Assembly (NCBI GenBank): GCA_964530325.1
Contig: CAZHAX010000014.1
Coordinates: 14,101-78,100, forward strand
Direction: 5' to 3'
Origin: CAZHAX01 sp964530325
Lineage (GTDB): Bacteria > Chloroflexota > Anaerolineae > B4-G1
Length of the DNA: 64,000 bases
Shown here: one piece after another, positions 23,990 through 33,666 of the stretch
How positions within the stretch are numbered: the first letter of the stretch is position 1
Layout: each line of letters begins with the position of its first letter
Made by a program: the position numbers and the translations under genes
Notes under the pieces: model-generated
The model's database searches: none
What the model saw: only the letters and a program-made list of their open reading frames with translations
Told to the model about the DNA's origin: nothing

Positions 23990-26289
23990 ACCCGGGCCGC
24001 TGCACCCTTCGCCGCGACTACACGTCGACGGGATCTGGCGACGTCGATGCTCGCCAGCACGACGAGCGCAGCCAGGGTCAGGCTGCTGACCCTGGCTCCG
24101 ATCTCAAAGGGGACGGATCGATACTCGAGAACCACACGAGTCTCGCCAGCGGGTACGGAGACGGCGCGGAGGGCCCAGTCGGCCCGGACAATCGGCGCCG
24201 GCTGACCGTCCACTCGGGCCTGCCAGCCCGGGTAGTACGTATCGGCGATCACAACCCAGCCGTCGGCAGGCGCCTCCACGTCCAGCTCAACGCGACGCGG
24301 CTCGTAGTTCACGATCCCGACTCTCCCTTCCTCTCCAGGGCACCTGCTCTCCCTACCATCGGCACCGGAGAGGACAACGACGGATGCCGGGTCGAAGCCT
24401 GTCCCGCCGAGGCACTCAACCGCACTCGAGTTCTCCGCGCAGCCTACCGCCCCGCCCACCCAGAAGGCGAGCGGCATTGCGGCAGGATTCTCGTATACGC
24501 GCACGGCGCCGTCAAGCAGAAGCGTGCCGACCGGCAACTCAGCAGTAGTGACCATGTAACGAACGCCGAGCAGATCGAGCACCCAGGGTCTGGCCAGGCC
24601 AAACTGCGGGAAGTCGACAAAGGGCGCATCCGGTGAGATGTCCTGGGCTGACGAAAGCGCTACCAGCTCGGCGTAGTGCTCCAGGAATAGGGGCGCATAG
24701 CCGGAGGTGGAGGGAGCCCTGGCCACCATAGACTGATTCCCCAGCAGGACAGCTGTCCCGACCGTGAGGTCGAGCTCAACGGGTGCCCAGCGCGAATCGC
24801 CAGGCCCGGATCGAATCACCTCAAAGACCTCGGCGTTGGCCTGCAGCAGCGATTCCATCCTCACCGGAATGACATAGTAGCGCCCAAATAGCCACAGATC
24901 CATCGCCAGAGCAGCCGTCAGCGCCCCCGCCCCGACGTGCCCCTTCGAACGGGCGGCCGCGAAAGCCGCCACTCCGCAAGCGGCAGCGCGGACCGCCGCC
25001 GTCCTCAGGTTGTAGCCCACCAGAGCTTGAGCACCCGCCTCAGGGGCCAGCAAGGCCGGCGCTCCCACTACCCAAAGAATCGCGCTGACTCCAGCGAGGC
25101 TCGCCAAACCGGCGCCGGCCAGGTTCAGCTGACGCCGCATCAGCTCAGGGTTCTCGGCGAGCGCGCCGACCGCCAGACCGGCCAGAGCGGCAACCCCAAG
25201 ACACCACAGCAGCAGGAATTGGCCTGGAACACGGAAAAAGGGGATGATTCGCCACAGGAGCGGAAAGAAGGGCAGGTTCGTGCCAAACGCCAGGATCATC
25301 CCACACCCGGCTACCGCCGCCCAGAACCGGGCTCTCCTTCTGTGGGCCTTCAGAGCAAGCGGAGCGAGAAGGAGCGGCAGCAGACCCACGTAGGCGCACG
25401 TCTCCCAGGCCAGCTCGTCCGGGAACGGGAGGTGGTTGACCGGATCGTAGAAGTAATGAGGCACAATCAAAGTGACCAGGTGGCGCCAGGCGAACGAGCC
25501 GAGATTCGCAGACTCGATATCGAGCCCGCCGGCCCGGGTCGACCAGCGAGCCAGCTCAAGCGTTGGTAGCAGTTGTACCGCCGCCAGAGCGGCGAACGCC
25601 GCTGCCAGAGTGCCGGCCCTCAGCACCCCCGACGCGAGCGGCCTCCAATCCCCTGCGCGGGCCTCACAGACGAGCCACCAGGCGACATAGGCCAGCAGCA
25701 GCAGTCCGGAGTAGAACACTATCGGCACAAAGCCGGATAGGAACTGCACCGCCAGCGCCGCTCCTGCGGCCAGCAGAGGCACCAGGCGGCCGGTACGAAG
25801 CGCTCGCGAAAAAAGGAGCAGCGCCAGCGGCGTCCAGCAGACTCCCTGGATGATGTCCGCGTGGCCCGCATAGAGCCGTGGCACCAGGAAGCCGCCCATC
25901 ATCAGAGCGATGGCACCAAACATGGCGCCCCACGGGCGGCTGCCCCAGTCCCTCATCAACGCGTACATGGCCAGGCCGGCCCACCAGAAATGGAGAGCCT
26001 GGCCCCAGCCGAAGCTGACCTCAATCGGAAGGAGTCTGAGTGCTATCGCCGGCGGATAGAACAGCCGAGTTTGTGGGTTGGCCAGGAAAGGCGCCCCGCT
26101 GAAGACGTAGGGATTCCACAGTGGCAGATTCCCCCCAGCGAGCTCAGCACGGGCGTAGTGCTCCCAGTAGAGGAATTGCGAAAGGTCAAGACCGAAGGCG
26201 ATATTGCCTGGGCGGGCCAGCACGGGAGCCCACAGCAGCAAGGCCAGCGCCAGCAGTGCGATCGCCGCGCGAAGGTCACGTTTGCCCAC
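23986..26289 (-). CDS. YfhO-family large membrane protein
   Basis: This 767-aa protein starts with a signal-anchor helix and FLYWEHYARAELAGGNLPLW followed by NPYVFSGAPFLANPQTRLFYP, the typical YfhO entry. About twelve helices follow. The C-terminal external beta domain has the ADTYYPGWQARVDG signature and ends in a last helix. YfhO proteins are GT-C-like and have been linked to glycosylation of wall or lipid-linked polymers; the donor and acceptor here are unknown. Paralogues lie at 40718-43102 (same C-terminal domain) and 44737-46836 (that domain missing). Confidence 0.82.
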   Translation of the reverse strand: MGKRDLRAAIALLALALLLWAPVLARPGNIAFGLDLSQFLYWEHYARAELAGGNLPLWNPYVFSGAPFLANPQTRLFYPPAIALRLLPIEVSFGWGQALHFWWAGLAMYALMRDWGSRPWGAMFGAIALMMGGFLVPRLYAGHADIIQGVCWTPLALLLFSRALRTGRLVPLLAAGAALAVQFLSGFVPIVFYSGLLLLAYVAWWLVCEARAGDWRPLASGVLRAGTLAAAFAALAAVQLLPTLELARWSTRAGGLDIESANLGSFAWRHLVTLIVPHYFYDPVNHLPFPDELAWETCAYVGLLPLLLAPLALKAHRRRARFWAAVAGCGMILAFGTNLPFFPLLWRIIPFFRVPGQFLLLWCLGVAALAGLAVGALAENPELMRRQLNLAGAGLASLAGVSAILWVVGAPALLAPEAGAQALVGYNLRTAAVRAAACGVAAFAAARSKGHVGAGALTAALAMDLWLFGRYYVIPVRMESLLQANAEVFEVIRSGPGDSRWAPVELDLTVGTAVLLGNQSMVARAPSTSGYAPLFLEHYAELVALSSAQDISPDAPFVDFPQFGLARPWVLDLLGVRYMVTTAELPVGTLLLDGAVRVYENPAAMPLAFWVGGAVGCAENSSAVECLGGTGFDPASVVVLSGADGRESRCPGEEGRVGIVNYEPRRVELDVEAPADGWVVIADTYYPGWQARVDGQPAPIVRADWALRAVSVPAGETRVVLEYRSVPFEIGARVSSLTLAALVVLASIDVARSRRRVVAAKGAAARV

Positions 26290-26291
26290 GA

Positions 26292-28334
26292 CTACCTCAG
26301 CTCGTAGAGTGTGTAGGCGCCGCCCAGGTCCAGCAGGGGCTCCAGATGGCCGTCGATCAGCTCGTCCAGAGCGGCGCGGTCTTGCGCGGTGATCGGGTCA
26401 AAGCCGGCCCGGGTGATGTACTCGTAGCCGACATCGGACATTAGGACGTGAGTCACGCCCTGCGAACGCCAGGCCTCCGCAATGGCCTCCGCGTCGTGCC
26501 CGTGTACCTGCGCAGCGTGCAGCCAGCGGTCGAGCAATGCGTCCGGCAGGCAATGTGCCTCGCAGTAGTAGGTGCGCGGCTCCCAGAGAAAAAGGACAGT
26601 CTCATCCGACCCTGCGACGCGGTTCACGGCCTCGATCGCCTCGTAGTGCCAGCCCAGGCGCCAGCGCAGGTACTCATCCTCGCTGACAGCGCCCAGCAGA
26701 ACGGACACGGGCCGGCCAGCCGCGAGCGAGTAGGCTGTGTTGGCCAGGGCCAGCACCAGCACGCCCGCAACAGCCCCCCGCACCACCCAGCCCAGGTCGA
26801 GTGGCCCCCGCGGCAGCGACCGGAGCCCTGCCACCGCTGCCGCCGAAATCAGGGCCAGCACGCCGAAGGCCGGGAAGAGCAGGCGTGTCTGCTGCAGGAG
26901 CGCACTCCGGGCCAGGCCCCACAACCAGAAGGAGTACTGTACGACGAAGAAGATAAGGGCCAGCCGCAGCCAACGACGCCGTTCGTCCGGCAGGCGCCGC
27001 CAGCTCAGGGCCAGCAGCGGCGCCAGGGCCAGGAACAACGGCCCAATTGTGGCAGAGTACCCGGCGCCCCCTTCGACCCCCCAGACGGTCACATCCCACG
27101 CCGCCGTAAGTAGTCTTAGCGGTTCGCCGGCAAGGCCGGTTCCCGGCCGATCGTACCACCAGGCGCGCCAATCATCCCAGTAGATGCCTCCAAAGAAGAA
27201 AGGATAGGTCGGGTTGCCGGTCAGCACCAGGTTCTTCACCATCCAAGGCAACCAGATCACGAGCGCGACCCCGGTGAGCAGCAGCAGGGAGCGGAGCGTC
27301 TCCTTCCAGGCCTGCCGCGCTTGCCCATCACCGAACTTGCCAACCGGCAGCACGGCAGCCAGGCCGAGGATCGTCGCCAACGCTGTGTACTTGGTGGACA
27401 GGGCAAAGCCGGCCATCGCCCCGCTGATCAGAATCCAGCGCCGGTCATACGCTCCATCCTCCTTCGCCCGGGCTAGTGCCAGAAAGGCCAATGTCGAGTA
27501 GACAAGCAGGCCGACGTCGACGTAGGCCCAGCCAGCAACGAGCACGACAGTCTCCGCAGACAAGAGCACGGCAGCGGCTACCCAGCCTGCAGCCCCGCCA
27601 AGCCAGCGGCGCCCAGCAGTGACCAGCGCGCCCACGGCGAGCAAGCCGAAGAACAGGTGTATCGGTGCCGCGGCACGCTCGCCAGCAAGGCCCATTCCCC
27701 ATGTGAACAGCATCTCCACAAGTTCCGGGAAACCCAGGTAGGGGAGATCGAGCGGATGAGACACAGCTCCCGATTCGAGCCACAGCCTGGGCCCGGTGAG
27801 ATGGTAGACGAGAGCGTCGTACGCAGTCGGGGGCATCACCGCCCAGATCAGAGTTGCAGCGACCGTGAGCGCGCAGAAGGCGGCAAGCCAAACCTGCAGG
27901 CGACCCGCGGGACGCCAGGAGGCGTCGCGCCACGCTGCACGGGCTGCTCTCCACAGCGGGCGAGCCGTCGCCGCCAGGAGCAGGATGGTCAGCGGCCAAA
28001 GCACCTCGGATCTTAGGAGCCCTGCCGCACCCAGGCCCAGCGCCGCCAGCGACAGAGCCCCCAGGCCAAGAGCAGCGGACCACACAAGCCGCTCGGCCGC
28101 TGTCACGCCCAGACTCCTGGTGGCCACCAGCCCAACTCCTGCGGCGGCTGCGAGCACGAGCCCTGCGCCTGCCAGCCCCGACAGCGCCGCCAGCGCAGGG
28201 GTCAGCGAAGCAGCGTCAGGATCCGGCCCCCAAGGGGCCACGAACGGCTTGTGACGGATATAGTAGCTGGCAATAACGACGAAGACCCACAGCAGCGCGA
28301 TGACGATCCCCACCCGCGCCCGGCCTCTCGTCAC
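26292..28334 (-). CDS. Polytopic membrane protein, predicted GT-C glycosyltransferase
   Basis: About 680 aa from GTG 28334, which overlaps the upstream stop as GTGA behind a GGAGG site; an upstream in-frame start would overlap far into the neighbour. About 14 helices. A GT-C-like loop reads MPPTAYDALVYHLTGPRLWL, an acidic residue followed by a Tyr/His-rich stretch, and VETVV-type helices with YVDVGLLVYSTLAFLALARA follow. The C-terminus is short and external. No family name can be given with confidence; position and topology point to sugar transfer. Confidence 0.65.
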   Translation of the reverse strand: MTRGRARVGIVIALLWVFVVIASYYIRHKPFVAPWGPDPDAASLTPALAALSGLAGAGLVLAAAAGVGLVATRSLGVTAAERLVWSAALGLGALSLAALGLGAAGLLRSEVLWPLTILLLAATARPLWRAARAAWRDASWRPAGRLQVWLAAFCALTVAATLIWAVMPPTAYDALVYHLTGPRLWLESGAVSHPLDLPYLGFPELVEMLFTWGMGLAGERAAAPIHLFFGLLAVGALVTAGRRWLGGAAGWVAAAVLLSAETVVLVAGWAYVDVGLLVYSTLAFLALARAKEDGAYDRRWILISGAMAGFALSTKYTALATILGLAAVLPVGKFGDGQARQAWKETLRSLLLLTGVALVIWLPWMVKNLVLTGNPTYPFFFGGIYWDDWRAWWYDRPGTGLAGEPLRLLTAAWDVTVWGVEGGAGYSATIGPLFLALAPLLALSWRRLPDERRRWLRLALIFFVVQYSFWLWGLARSALLQQTRLLFPAFGVLALISAAAVAGLRSLPRGPLDLGWVVRGAVAGVLVLALANTAYSLAAGRPVSVLLGAVSEDEYLRWRLGWHYEAIEAVNRVAGSDETVLFLWEPRTYYCEAHCLPDALLDRWLHAAQVHGHDAEAIAEAWRSQGVTHVLMSDVGYEYITRAGFDPITAQDRAALDELIDGHLEPLLDLGGAYTLYELR

Positions 28335-29503
28335 GCCTTCACCCTCCTCCACAGTACAACGGCCAGCAGCGCCAATATCGCCGTCCTTAGAGGCACGGTC
28401 AGATACAGCCAGTCGTTCAAGCCCCGGGAGAGGAGAACCGGCCACTCAGCCAGGTTCACCAGGCTCAGACCAACGACGAACAGCAGGCCGCGCTGGATGG
28501 GAAGAACGAGAAGCAAGAGCGGGTAGAGATAGCACTGCCACTGCTGGCTCCAACCCTTGGACAGAAGGAAGAAGAGAACCAGAGCCAGGCAGACGAAAGC
28601 AATGATCCGCTCCGGCCTGTTGTCCAGCCGCGTTCGCCAAAGGGCAACCCCGTACAGCGCCGCCAGAGCCACCAGCGGGACCCAGCCAAGCAGTCCGGCA
28701 ACCCCACCCTGCCCGGTAGCATTAGCCAGGTCGAGGTGATCGGCGGGCGAGCCCAGTAGGCCGGTACTCAGATTGCCCTCGAGCAGCGCCCAGACCGTCT
28801 GCCAGGCGGGCCTGCGGAATGGGAACAGAAAGGAGGCAGCAGCCATCTCGCCGCCAGCCGCGAGCAGCGGACCGACGACCGCCGCTACCAAAGCGAAGGC
28901 GATAAGGCCATAGACGGCACAGCGCCGCCACGATCTCGTCCGTACCACTGCCAGGAAGACCAGTGCGGGGACAAGCTTGGCCAGCACTCCTAACCCCATG
29001 ACCACGGCTGACCAGCGCTCGCGCCCGGCGAGGAGCAGATCTAGAGTCAGCAGCAGGCAAAAGACGGCCAGCGCATCGAAGCTCCACCACGTATACACCA
29101 GCGGCACGAAGAGCAACGCATATAGCCAGGCTAGCCGTTCAGCCTTCTCTTCCCCGTGGAGGCGGCGGGCCAGACCGATGATCAGCACAAGGTTGCCGAC
29201 ACTGGCCGCCGCCATCAGCAGGCCCAATGCCAGGACAAAGGAATGATAGCTGCCTCCGGACCCACCGCTCAGCTGGTAGACCGCCACCGAGAGGAACGGG
29301 AACAGCGGTGGATACTCGGACCAGTAGTCAATGAACGGCAGCTTGCCCTGGTCAGAGTACGATGCCAGCTCATAGTAGTAGGCGTAGTCGCCATGTAGGG
29401 TCAGGTTCTCGGCTGGCATCGTTATGAGCATCATCAGTTGAAGGGCCGCGAACGCGACGACTACAGGAGTGAACCTATTCCGCAGAACGGTGGCTAGTCG
29501 CAC
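28331..29503 (-). CDS. GT87-like polytopic mannosyltransferase-type protein
   Basis: A 390-aa protein with about ten helices. The first external loop holds HGDYAYYYELASYSDQGKLP then IDYWSEYPPLFP, the D-Y and EYPP pattern of GT-C transferases in actinobacteria and Chloroflexi. GTG 29503 has AGGAG upstream and overlaps the previous gene by 10 nt. Donor sugar and acceptor are not readable from sequence. Confidence 0.7.
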   Translation of the reverse strand: MRLATVLRNRFTPVVVAFAALQLMMLITMPAENLTLHGDYAYYYELASYSDQGKLPFIDYWSEYPPLFPFLSVAVYQLSGGSGGSYHSFVLALGLLMAAASVGNLVLIIGLARRLHGEEKAERLAWLYALLFVPLVYTWWSFDALAVFCLLLTLDLLLAGRERWSAVVMGLGVLAKLVPALVFLAVVRTRSWRRCAVYGLIAFALVAAVVGPLLAAGGEMAAASFLFPFRRPAWQTVWALLEGNLSTGLLGSPADHLDLANATGQGGVAGLLGWVPLVALAALYGVALWRTRLDNRPERIIAFVCLALVLFFLLSKGWSQQWQCYLYPLLLLVLPIQRGLLFVVGLSLVNLAEWPVLLSRGLNDWLYLTVPLRTAILALLAVVLWRRVKA

Positions 29504-30531
29504 GGTATCTCCTTAGGCCGCACCCACCGACGTACGCTGAGAAGCGAGACCATGAGAGCCAGGGGAAACAGGAAGTCGAGCCAGTTGAGAGTCTGGTCCC
29601 CGCCCTCTCTAAGCAATGGCGACAGCGTCGTCAGGTACACAACCAGAGCGAGCGGCAAGTTCCGATCGAGCAGCCACGGCCAGGCCATGACGAGCGGAAC
29701 GACCAGATGATGGGTCGCTACGTACGGAGAGGCAAGGGTGTTGGCCGTGACGATGACTCCCAGGGTGTACAGGCTGAGGGGACGCCGCACCGTGAAGCGT
29801 AGGGCCAGGGCAGCCACGGCAGCCGACCAGGCGACGGCAAGCAGAGGCACAGAGGGGCCCAGGAACCGCCACGGCCAGGACACGTTCACCCAGTCGCCGG
29901 CGTAGCCTACGCTGGCCCCGCCGATCGCCCCCACCCAGTCCAATCCGAACGAGGCGCACGAGAACACCGCAGCGCCAGCCGGAAGCGCCGCCACCTTCAG
30001 CCACTCGCGCCAATGCCAGCCACGCGCGTGCCAGAGCAGCAGCAGAGCTACCAGAGTGGCTTCCTGTGGTTTGGTGCCCATCAGCACCAGGGCCGCCGAG
30101 AGGGCCCACGGCGAGCGGCAGCTCAGCGCCCAGAATCCCAGCCCGATCCCCAACAGGGCAAAGCCTTCGAGTTGGCCGTTCCACAGCAGCGCCCCGCAAG
30201 GCAGCGAGAGAATTGTGAGGAGGATTGAGGCACGGCGCCGGCGCCTTCCCCGCAGAGACAGTAGTACGACGGCGACATTGAAGACCAGTAGAAGCGCTCG
30301 GCCTATCCCAACTGGCGGAAGCGCAAACGGCAGAAGAAGTGGCAGCGTCCACGGGGGGTTCAGGAAGGAATAGGCAGTACTGCCCACGCTGTACACTGCC
30401 TGGCCCCGCAGCCAGGCCCATACGACCGGGCGAAAGACTGTGTCGAAGTCAAAGGCCTGCGGCAGGGTCAGGCTGAGCGCGGCCACCGCCCCGACGATGG
30501 CGGCCAACAGCAGCGACCACCTCCAGTCCAA
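29494..30531 (-). CDS. GT87/DUF2029-like membrane protein
   Basis: A 345-aa protein starting at TTG 30531, with about nine helices. The motifs are FDFDTVFRPVVWAWLRGQAVY in the first loop, LLWNGQLEGFALLG and MGTKPQEATLVAL, matching the G-Q and K-P-Q hallmarks of DUF2029. It is slightly short for the family. The gap to the upstream gene (30532-30616) holds no gene and no convincing promoter. It shares the role proposed for 22693-23940. Confidence 0.72.
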   Translation of the reverse strand: MDWRWSLLLAAIVGAVAALSLTLPQAFDFDTVFRPVVWAWLRGQAVYSVGSTAYSFLNPPWTLPLLLPFALPPVGIGRALLLVFNVAVVLLSLRGRRRRRASILLTILSLPCGALLWNGQLEGFALLGIGLGFWALSCRSPWALSAALVLMGTKPQEATLVALLLLWHARGWHWREWLKVAALPAGAAVFSCASFGLDWVGAIGGASVGYAGDWVNVSWPWRFLGPSVPLLAVAWSAAVAALALRFTVRRPLSLYTLGVIVTANTLASPYVATHHLVVPLVMAWPWLLDRNLPLALVVYLTTLSPLLREGGDQTLNWLDFLFPLALMVSLLSVRRWVRPKEIPCD

Positions 30532-30616
30532 CCGGTTCGCACGCTTACCTGTCCGTATCGCAGTTGCCTCCCCGAGTGAACGGATGCGATGCTGCAGCCA
30601 GCGTCGGTTCCGTCCG

Positions 30617-32131
30617 CTAGTGTACCTCTGCCGACCTTACCCACACCGCGGCTAGATCGTCAGCGTAGGCCAACTGCCACTCCGGCTGACAATCGAGCAG
30701 CGCGCTCAGGGAGCCCCTCGAATCGGTAAGCACGAACGATATCTCGTAGTCATCGAGCAGCGATGGAGCATCCGGCCCTCCTCGCTGTATCTCGATGTAG
30801 TCGCCCAAGATATCGTCTCCAAACAGGTCGGTTCTGCCATCAACAAACACCAGGTACTCCGGCCATAGCCGCCAGATGAGGTAGCCACCCCAGTTGTAGT
30901 GATTGAACATTTGGCCCGGCGGCTCGCTCTCCGCGATCCAATCGACGGCAGCGGCAGGCAGGCCCTCCCGCTCCAGAGCCAAGTTAAAGTCCGGGTCCAG
31001 TGGGACGTAGATCTTGACTGCCGCTGCCGCGATGACCAGGAGCAGAAGCGCCCAGTTCACCGCCACCATCCAGGGGGCCAGGCCGGCGTGCCTCGTTCTG
31101 GCCCGGCCACTCCTACCAGTGATAGCCAGCCGCCAGCGGTCGACAATAGGGCTAACGTGACGGCCAAGCACGGGCGCGGCTACAAGCGCAAAGGGCCCGA
31201 TGTTCCGCCCAGCCAGGAGCGAGGCGTAGGCGAATACGCCCACGTATGCGAGATCAGTCCCGTCCGCGCGCCGCCTGGAGAGCCCCATCGCCGCCACCGT
31301 GGCCAGCAGCAGCCAGATGAACGGCTGTGTATGAAGAGGATGGAAGTCAGGGGACTGCCATTCCTGGATGAAGTCGCGCAGAGCACCGACCCCTACCGTA
31401 TCCAGATAGTAGGTCCACATCCGCGTCGTGTTCGGGTTGACCACGAGCAGTAGGCCGGACACTACGGAGACCCCGGCGACCAAGGCAATGCCCCGCCAGG
31501 CAACCACTGGCCCTTCCGATTCTCCAACGAGAGCCAGGACGTGGTTGAGGAGCTCGCCGGCAAGAAAAGCCGCCAGGACAAGGAATCCCAGTGCGTACCC
31601 TGCATGCACATTGACCCAAAGGACAAACAGGGGGGGAATCAGCCACAGTCGATTTGAATCTCGCCACTTGAACAGGTACAGGATATAGCCAACAGCGGCG
31701 GTGAGTAAGAGTGAGAGCAATTGAGGGCGGGCCGTCCAGACGACGGCCGACGTTGCCGCTGCCAGAACGATGATGAATGCCCGAGTGAAGATGTCCCCCT
31801 CCACTTGCAGAAACACGAGCAGGAAGGTGGCTGTGACGATTACTCCGATCCACAGTCCCAGGCCAGCGTAGGAGAAGTTGTCAAACAGCAAGAAGAGCAT
31901 GACCTGGCTGAGCCAGCTGTGGTTGACCCATGGCGAGCCGTAGCGCGTGTGTGAGAAGAGATCGGATTGCAGGATTCGCCCGCGCTCCAGTGTCTGACGC
32001 CCTGCCTGTAGATGCCACCACGTATCGCTGTCGATTGGCGCACGTACCGCCATGGCAAAGACAGCCACGAACAGAACTATGGTCGCCAGACTCCTTATGT
32101 CCAGCTTGGCCGCCAAACCGCTTGGCTTCAC
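30617..32131 (-). CDS. Conserved polytopic membrane protein of unknown function
   Basis: A 504-aa protein with about eleven helices and a C-terminal external domain (from about residue 395). The first loop IDSDTWWHLQAGRQTLERG and the following GSPWVNHSWLSQVML are the most conserved-looking parts, and NWGGYLIWRLWPEYLVFVDG lies in the external part. Proteins with this DTWWHL...G(R) and W(V)NH(E/S)WL layout are common in Chloroflexota, but I know no tested function. GT-C-like topology suggests sugar transfer. It starts with GTG at 32131. Confidence 0.65.
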   Translation of the reverse strand: MKPSGLAAKLDIRSLATIVLFVAVFAMAVRAPIDSDTWWHLQAGRQTLERGRILQSDLFSHTRYGSPWVNHSWLSQVMLFLLFDNFSYAGLGLWIGVIVTATFLLVFLQVEGDIFTRAFIIVLAAATSAVVWTARPQLLSLLLTAAVGYILYLFKWRDSNRLWLIPPLFVLWVNVHAGYALGFLVLAAFLAGELLNHVLALVGESEGPVVAWRGIALVAGVSVVSGLLLVVNPNTTRMWTYYLDTVGVGALRDFIQEWQSPDFHPLHTQPFIWLLLATVAAMGLSRRRADGTDLAYVGVFAYASLLAGRNIGPFALVAAPVLGRHVSPIVDRWRLAITGRSGRARTRHAGLAPWMVAVNWALLLLVIAAAAVKIYVPLDPDFNLALEREGLPAAAVDWIAESEPPGQMFNHYNWGGYLIWRLWPEYLVFVDGRTDLFGDDILGDYIEIQRGGPDAPSLLDDYEISFVLTDSRGSLSALLDCQPEWQLAYADDLAAVWVRSAEVH

Positions 32132-32168
32132 GCTCTTCGCTCCGGGACGAACCCACTCAGCAGGTCGG

Positions 32169-33416
32169 TCAGCCTAGGAAGAACCACAGCCCGAACATAG
32201 AGCTCGCCACCAACAAAAGGGCTCCACTGCAAGCCAGATACGCAAATCGTAGTCGAGGCCTGAGCCGGCTCAGCCAGTCACCGATCACGATGAAGCCGGG
32301 GAACAGCACTATCACGTAGCGAGCGTTGGAGTGGAAAGAGGTGGCCAGGTAACTGACCTTGCTAAGCAACAGGGTCAGATTCAGGATCATGTGCACTATC
32401 CAGGGCCATTTGCGCCAGCGTTCCACTCGGACCATCGCCACGGTCAGTCCCACAAAGAGGAACGTGCTCGCCACCTCCAAGGCGGCGAGCGGGTGAAGTG
32501 TCGAGACAAGCTGTGCTACGGCGCGCACGATCCCCGTGACGGGATTCACCACCTCCAGCCCTACGTACTTGCGAAGCACAGTAGTAATCGGAGGGTATCC
32601 CGCCGCAAGACGCCACCAATTGAAGGCGAAGCACGTGACGATGGGCAGCCCGACTCCGAGGCCAACCTGGGCTGCGTGTGCGATTGGGCGGCGCGGATCG
32701 GTGCGCCGCCGCTGATCCCAGGCCAGCCAGGCAAGCGCCGCGGGGGTCATAACACCTGGCCCTCGAGTGAGACTCGCCATGCCTGCCAGCAAGCCGACCA
32801 GCCACCAGCGTTTCCTGTGCGCAGCAATGAACGCTCCAATAGTTAGAGCCAGAAAGAGCGATTCACCGTAGGGAGCCAGCAGGAAGAACGCTGTGGGGAA
32901 GACAGCCAAGGCGCAGACAGTCCATCGGGCCGTGTCCGGCCCGTAGTGCTCCTCGGCCAGCCAGAAGAGGCAAGTCAAAGCAGCAACGCTGGCAAGGGTA
33001 GACACCAACAGGCCTGCGCCTAGATAGGAGCCACCCAGGAGCGGGGCAACCCAGCGGACAAAGAAGGGGTAGAGCGGGTAGAAGACTGACTCTCCATCGC
33101 TGAGGCCGAAGTAGCCCACCCTGGCCAGATTCAGATAGTGAATAGCATCCCAGCGCTGCCACACGCCGAGCAGCGCATCAGCGGGGAACTCGGTGGGGAC
33201 TGGCAATCCCCTGTTGAGCTCGAGCGAGCAGACCTGCTCGGGTGGAAGGTGCGGCTTCGCCACAAACCAGACCGCGCCCATGATCAGCCCAAGGCAGAGG
33301 CGAGCCACGAGCACGACCGCGACAGCGAGAAGGAGGCCGCGCCGCCAGCGCTCGGCAGGCCGCACATATGAGAGAAGCCGGTCCCGCAACACCTGTCCGC
33401 GCGCGCCGTTCAGCAT
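32169..33416 (-). CDS. PIG-V/GPI-mannosyltransferase-like membrane protein
   Basis: A 415-aa protein that opens the first minus-strand train. The loop after helix 1 reads GVWQRWDAIHYLNLARVGYF and then FYPLYPFFVRW, the WDA-H-Y and YPLYP signatures of bacterial PIG-V-like mannosyltransferases. PYGESLFLAL follows. It probably transfers mannose or a related sugar from a polyprenyl phosphate, a donor that the GT2 enzyme at 37397-38119 could supply. GGAGG precedes ATG 33416. A paralogue lies at 35248-36468. Confidence 0.8.
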   Translation of the reverse strand: MLNGARGQVLRDRLLSYVRPAERWRRGLLLAVAVVLVARLCLGLIMGAVWFVAKPHLPPEQVCSLELNRGLPVPTEFPADALLGVWQRWDAIHYLNLARVGYFGLSDGESVFYPLYPFFVRWVAPLLGGSYLGAGLLVSTLASVAALTCLFWLAEEHYGPDTARWTVCALAVFPTAFFLLAPYGESLFLALTIGAFIAAHRKRWWLVGLLAGMASLTRGPGVMTPAALAWLAWDQRRRTDPRRPIAHAAQVGLGVGLPIVTCFAFNWWRLAAGYPPITTVLRKYVGLEVVNPVTGIVRAVAQLVSTLHPLAALEVASTFLFVGLTVAMVRVERWRKWPWIVHMILNLTLLLSKVSYLATSFHSNARYVIVLFPGFIVIGDWLSRLRPRLRFAYLACSGALLLVASSMFGLWFFLG

Positions 33417-33529
33417 ACGTCCTCCAAGTGACGCGGTTTCTGTTCCGTCGCTGCGACAGCGGGCCTAGTGCCCACAGCGAACGCGCCCCTGGCGACTCTG
33501 CGCCAGTCCCACAGGCGAGGCACGCTACA

Positions 33530-33559
33530 ATGATACCAGATTATCCCAGACCTAGCCAA
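33530..33559 (-). promoter_or_regulatory. Promoter of the first membrane-protein train
   Basis: On the minus strand TTGGCT (33559-33554), 18 bp and TATCAT (33535-33530) predict a start near 33523, about 107 nt before ATG 33416. It diverges from the promoter at 33622. The 250-bp gap between the two genes holds only these two promoters. Confidence 0.55.
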
Positions 33560-33621
33560 ATCGGGCCTACCGCCTCGCTGCCCGTACATCGCCGCCCACG
33601 TAGAGTGATCTCTGCCCAATG

Positions 33622-33650
33622 TTGTCCCCCCAGCCACCCTGTGGCATAAT
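33622..33650 (+). promoter_or_regulatory. Promoter of the lone plus-strand GT-C gene
   Basis: TTGTCC (33622-33627), 17 bp and CATAAT (33645-33650) give a start near 33657, about 10 nt before GTG 33667. No ribosome site fits in such a short leader. Confidence 0.65.
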
Positions 33651-33666
33651 GGTACGGGATGCCATC

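Noticed and set aside
33619..33666. Upstream ATG codons (33619, 33649) as start of the plus-strand GT-C gene
   Set aside because: They lie upstream of or inside the -35/-10 boxes, so they would not be in the transcript; GTG 33667 is preferred.
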